This document shows positions 17,425-20,353 of a stretch of DNA of 20,353 bases, piece after piece (position 1 is the first letter of the stretch; every line of letters starts with the position of its first letter). Made by a program: the position numbers and the translations under genes. The DNA comes from TMED14 sp041158165 (lineage in GTDB: Bacteria; Bacteroidota; Bacteroidia; Flavobacteriales; Schleiferiaceae). The stretch is taken from positions 1 to 20,353 of the forward strand of contig JBEBBW010000028.1 in the NCBI GenBank assembly GCA_041158165.1, read 5' to 3'. Below the pieces are notes generated by a model that was not told where the DNA came from, searched no databases, and was given only the letters and a program-made list of their open reading frames with translations.

Positions 17425-18302
17425 AGTTCAAGCTCTGGATTGTTGCCCTTGCGGTGAATTGGGGCGCGCACGCGGCTCAGGACACCACACAGTGGTCGTT
17501 CCCGGCCATCTACGGCGTGAGCTTTAACCAAACGGTGCTCCGCCAGTGGAATGCCGGCGGCCAAAACAACCTCGCTGCCGGAGCCATACTGCGCCAGCAG
17601 GCCATTGCCGAGCGTGGATCCTGGCGCTGGGAGCAGCTGCTGGACGCCGCCTACAGCCTCAACATCCAAGAAGGCGTAGCGCGCAAAATCGACGACAAAC
17701 TCGAGTACGCGACGCGCTTTGACTACCTGCTCCGCGAGGATCCGCTGTGGAAACTTTCGGGATTTACGAGTTTTAAAACGCAGTTTGTCAAGGGTTTTGC
17801 TAAACCTGGCGACTCGGTTTACGTGTCTCGGGCCTTCGCCCCGGCCTACGGGATCGCGGGGGTGGGTCTAACGCACAAGAACGACGGCTTTGAGCTCTAC
17901 GCTTCGCCCGTGACCGCCAAGTTTACGTGGGTGCTCGACAGCGCATTGAGTGCCCAGGGCGTGTTTGGCTTGCAGCCCGGCCAGCGCTACCGCCAAGAGC
18001 TCGGGCTTTACGGCAACGCGCGCTTTCAACGGTCGTTTAAGGGCGGAATCAAAATGGACCTGCGCCTCAACGCCTTTGCCAATTACCTTCAGGCTCCGTT
18101 CAGCATTGACGTCGACAGCGACCTGCTGCTGGTGTACAAGAATAAGGGTCCGCTTAGCGTGACGTTGCGCAGCCAAAACCTCTTCGACCGCGACGTGCTG
18201 CTGCGCGACACCAACGGCGACGGCAAGCTCGACGCTACGGGCATCCAGACCAAGCAGTTTATGGGCCTCGGCCTCACCTACGAATTCGGAAAAAAGAAAT
18301 GA
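17421..18302 (+). CDS. DUF3078-type outer-membrane protein
   Basis: This 293-residue exported protein has a signal peptide (MKFKLWIVALAVNWGAHA, then AQD) and a body made of alternating strand-like segments rich in Tyr, Phe and Trp. It ends in LTYEFGKKK, as in an outer-membrane beta-barrel. The conserved start FNQTVLRQWNAGGQNNL (33-49) and the segment YGIAGVGLTHKNDGFELYASP match the DUF3078 family known almost only from Bacteroidota. The role of the family is unknown. A short acidic loop DTNGDGKLD looks like a calcium-binding turn. The GTG start at 17421 overlaps the crotonase stop (GTGA), and the stop overlaps the E1 start (ATGA). Its place inside a cytoplasmic catabolic operon is unusual and suggests uptake or envelope adaptation, as inference. 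Confidence 0.8.
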   Translation: MKFKLWIVALAVNWGAHAAQDTTQWSFPAIYGVSFNQTVLRQWNAGGQNNLAAGAILRQQAIAERGSWRWEQLLDAAYSLNIQEGVARKIDDKLEYATRFDYLLREDPLWKLSGFTSFKTQFVKGFAKPGDSVYVSRAFAPAYGIAGVGLTHKNDGFELYASPVTAKFTWVLDSALSAQGVFGLQPGQRYRQELGLYGNARFQRSFKGGIKMDLRLNAFANYLQAPFSIDVDSDLLLVYKNKGPLSVTLRSQNLFDRDVLLRDTNGDGKLDATGIQTKQFMGLGLTYEFGKKK

Positions 18303-20335
18303 AAAAAGGTTCCGCGCTGCACGCGTTTGAATTGATGGCGACCGCCAAGGCGATGGCGGAATTGTTTGAAGCAAACAAAGAGGTCACGGCGACCTACGTG
18401 CACGCCACGTCGCGCGGCCACGAGGCGATTCAGCTGGCCTTGGCGACGCAACTTGAGCCCACCGACCTGCTGTACCCCTACTACCGCGACGACGCGATGC
18501 TGCTGGGCATCGGTATGACACCTTACGATTTGATGCTGCAGCTGCTGGCCAAGCGCGACGATCCGTTTTCGGGCGGACGCACCTACTATAGCCACCCCTC
18601 ACTGCGCGACGCGGACAAGCCCAAGATTCCGCACCAGTCCTCGGCGACGGGCATGCAGGCGATTCCCGCAGCCGGAGCCGCCATGGGCATTCAGTACCGC
18701 GAAAAACAAGGCCTAACCGCCGAATGGAACGGCGCCAAGCCCATTTCCGTCTGTTCAATTGGCGACGCGGCCATGACCGAGGGCGAAGTCAGCGAGGCGC
18801 TGCAAATGGCGGCGCTCAAACGCTTCCCGCTGCTTGTGCTGGTCCAAGACAACGGCTGGGACATCTCCGCCAACGCGGCCGAAACGCGGGCCGGAAACGC
18901 CGCCCAGTACGCTCAAGGCTTTCCCGGCATTGACGTGGTTCAGGTCGACGGCACCGACTACGCGGCCTGCCACGCGGCCCTTAAGGACGTGCTCCGCACG
19001 ATGCGCAAGAAGCGCGGACCGGTGCTGGTGCACGCCAAGGTTCCGCTGCTGAACCACCACACCTCGGGTGTGCGCATGGAGTGGTACCGCGACGACCTCG
19101 ATGAGGCTCGGGCCCGCGACCCGTACCCCAAGCTGCGCGCGGCCCTGCTGGCCGACGGGCACAAAGCGACCGAACTCGACGCCATCGTAGACGCGGTGCG
19201 CGCACGCGTGCAAGCCGACTACGAGCGGGCATTGGCGGCGCCCGACCCCACGCCGAGCGACCTGTTCACGCACCGAATGGCGCCAACCCCGGTGACCGCC
19301 GAGCGCGGAACCCGCGAGCCCGCCGGCCGCGAACGCACCGTGATGGTCGACAGCGCCCTGTTCGCGGTGCGCGAAATCCTGGAAGCCCATCCCGAAGCCC
19401 TCGTATATGGCCAAGACGTAGGGCGGCGATTGGGCGGCGTGTTTCGCGAAGCCGCTACCCTGGCGCAGCAGTTCGGCGACGACCGCGTTTTCAACACGCC
19501 CATTCAAGAGGCCTTCATCGTTGGCAGCACCGTTGGCATGGCCGCGGTGGGCCTGAAACCCATCGTTGAAGTGCAGTTTGCCGACTACATCTGGCCGGGC
19601 CTCAACCAGCTTTTCACGGAACTTTCGCGCGCCCACTACCTCACCAACGGCAAGTGGACGGCCGACATGATCTTGCGCGTTCCGATCGGAGCCTACGGCA
19701 GCGGCGGACCCTTCCACTCCTCGAGCGTGGAGTCCGTGGTTACCGCCATCCGCGGCATCAAAGTGGTCTACCCGTCCACCGGCGCGGACCTCAAAGGCCT
19801 GCTCAAAGCGGCCTACGCGGACCCCAATCCGGTCGTGGTGCTCGAGCACAAAGGCCTGTACTGGTCCAAAATCAAGGGAACCGAGGGCGCTAAAACCGTC
19901 GAGCCCGACGCCGACTACGTCGTGCCCATTGGCCGCGGACGCATCGTGCGCGCCGTCGAGCCCGAAGGTGAGCCTTCTGCCTTGGTCGTAACCTACGGCC
20001 GTGGAGTGTACTGGGCGCTTGAAGCGGCTGCCGGCATGCCAGTGGAAATTCTCGACCTGCGAAGCCTTTCCCCCTGGGACGAAGAGCTGGTGTTCGAGCG
20101 TTCGCGCGCCCACGGCCGCATTCTGGTACTCACCGAAGAGCCTTCGGTTCAGCCCTTTGCCCGTTCGATTGCCGCACGAATTCAAGAGGAGTGCTTTACC
20201 GCCCTCGACGCGCCCGTTCGGGTGCTGGGCGCCGAAGATACTCCGGCGATTCCCCTGAATAAAACGCTGGAAGCGGCCTACTTGCCGAACGCGGACATGG
20301 TGCGGGGGGCGCTGGAAGCGCTGCTTCGTTACTAG
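18299..20335 (+). CDS. Fused 2-oxoacid dehydrogenase E1 (alpha-beta), branched-chain type
   Basis: This 678-residue thiamine-diphosphate enzyme joins both E1 subunits in one chain. The alpha part (1 to about 330) shows TSRGHEAIQLAL, YPYYRDDAMLLGIGM and the ThDP motif GDAAMTEG (155-162) ending at QDNGWDIS (183-190). The usual GDG is GDA here, as I recall for this fused group. A Pro/Ala-rich linker (about 310-345) leads to the beta part (346-678) with VYGQDVGRRLGGVF (369-382), FNTPIQEAFIVG (398-409, Glu404) and GGPFHSSSVES (469-479). E1 decarboxylates a 2-oxoacid and passes the acyl group to lipoyl-E2; E2 and E3 are not in this window. Branched-chain 2-oxoacids are the likely substrates, though phenylpyruvate is possible given the paa neighbours. 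The start overlaps the previous stop by ATGA. Confidence 0.92.
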   Translation: MKKGSALHAFELMATAKAMAELFEANKEVTATYVHATSRGHEAIQLALATQLEPTDLLYPYYRDDAMLLGIGMTPYDLMLQLLAKRDDPFSGGRTYYSHPSLRDADKPKIPHQSSATGMQAIPAAGAAMGIQYREKQGLTAEWNGAKPISVCSIGDAAMTEGEVSEALQMAALKRFPLLVLVQDNGWDISANAAETRAGNAAQYAQGFPGIDVVQVDGTDYAACHAALKDVLRTMRKKRGPVLVHAKVPLLNHHTSGVRMEWYRDDLDEARARDPYPKLRAALLADGHKATELDAIVDAVRARVQADYERALAAPDPTPSDLFTHRMAPTPVTAERGTREPAGRERTVMVDSALFAVREILEAHPEALVYGQDVGRRLGGVFREAATLAQQFGDDRVFNTPIQEAFIVGSTVGMAAVGLKPIVEVQFADYIWPGLNQLFTELSRAHYLTNGKWTADMILRVPIGAYGSGGPFHSSSVESVVTAIRGIKVVYPSTGADLKGLLKAAYADPNPVVVLEHKGLYWSKIKGTEGAKTVEPDADYVVPIGRGRIVRAVEPEGEPSALVVTYGRGVYWALEAAAGMPVEILDLRSLSPWDEELVFERSRAHGRILVLTEEPSVQPFARSIAARIQEECFTALDAPVRVLGAEDTPAIPLNKTLEAAYLPNADMVRGALEALLRY

Positions 20336-20353
20336 TTGCTGGTTACTGGTTGC
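20332..20353. repeat. Heptamer tandem repeat (CTGGTTR), cut by window end
   Basis: Starting inside the E1 stop codon, the sequence reads CTAGTTG, CTGGTTA, CTGGTTG, C: three 7-nt units with one or two changes each. It probably continues past the window. Short intergenic heptamer arrays of this type occur in Bacteroidota and other genomes, and copy number may vary between strains. Confidence 0.55.

Noticed and set aside
18755..20185. 476-codon open frame on the minus strand within the E1 gene
   Set aside because: It is a mirror of the E1 codons, with a low-complexity His/Gly/Val-rich product and no start context.

Overview
The window is a chromosomal segment of a GC-rich member of the Bacteroidota, most likely a Flavobacteriales-type marine or freshwater lineage. 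Four signs point there: a secreted giant protein with a type IX secretion (T9SS, type A) C-terminal sorting domain; promoter -7 boxes of the Bacteroidota form TAnnTTTG (TATCTTTG, TACTTTTG); no Shine-Dalgarno sequences before the starts; and typical family members (a DUF3078 outer-membrane protein, a fused E1 alpha/beta dehydrogenase, a Smr-less MutS2). The exact genus cannot be read from the sequence. There are no CRISPR arrays, insertion sequences or phage genes.

Layout. (1) About 57-2137, minus strand: gltX and folB, 4 nt apart, then tRNA-Cys(GCA) with its own promoter and a strong hairpin terminator. (2) 2138-2218: a compact divergent promoter region with one TATCTTTG box per strand; the lysS transcript looks leaderless. 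(3) 2219-6448, plus strand: lysS, a MutS2-like ATPase and paaY, spaced 12 and 9 nt apart, so probably one operon. (4) 6449-12115: a 113-nt intergenic region with an inverted repeat and a perfect tandem octamer, then one 1833-residue secreted multidomain protein (beta-helix, FN3, two jelly-roll/MAM-like domains, three glycogen-binding-like repeats, T9SS tail), closed by a textbook terminator. (5) 12121-20335, plus strand: an operon of a lipoprotein prolyl oligopeptidase, paaZ, a small ABM-fold protein, a crotonase-fold isomerase/hydratase, a DUF3078 outer-membrane protein and a fused 2-oxoacid dehydrogenase E1. From paaZ onward every junction is a 4-nt ATGA or GTGA overlap. The window ends in a heptamer tandem repeat.

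How the genes work together. PaaZ opens the oxepin-CoA ring and oxidises the aldehyde in aerobic phenylacetate degradation. PaaY is the thioesterase that clears the dead-end CoA ester formed when PaaZ oxidation fails. The crotonase next to paaZ has one catalytic Glu, as expected of a PaaG-type isomerase. The E1 makes acyl-CoAs from 2-oxoacids together with E2/E3 encoded elsewhere. The best candidate for undescribed biology is this tightly overlapped operon: it puts an outer-membrane protein of unknown role, an ABM protein and a 2-oxoacid dehydrogenase E1 in the same translation-coupled block as phenylacetate enzymes, behind a peptidase. A route from peptides through aromatic and branched amino acids to acyl-CoA is a reasonable inference, but it is not shown by the sequence.
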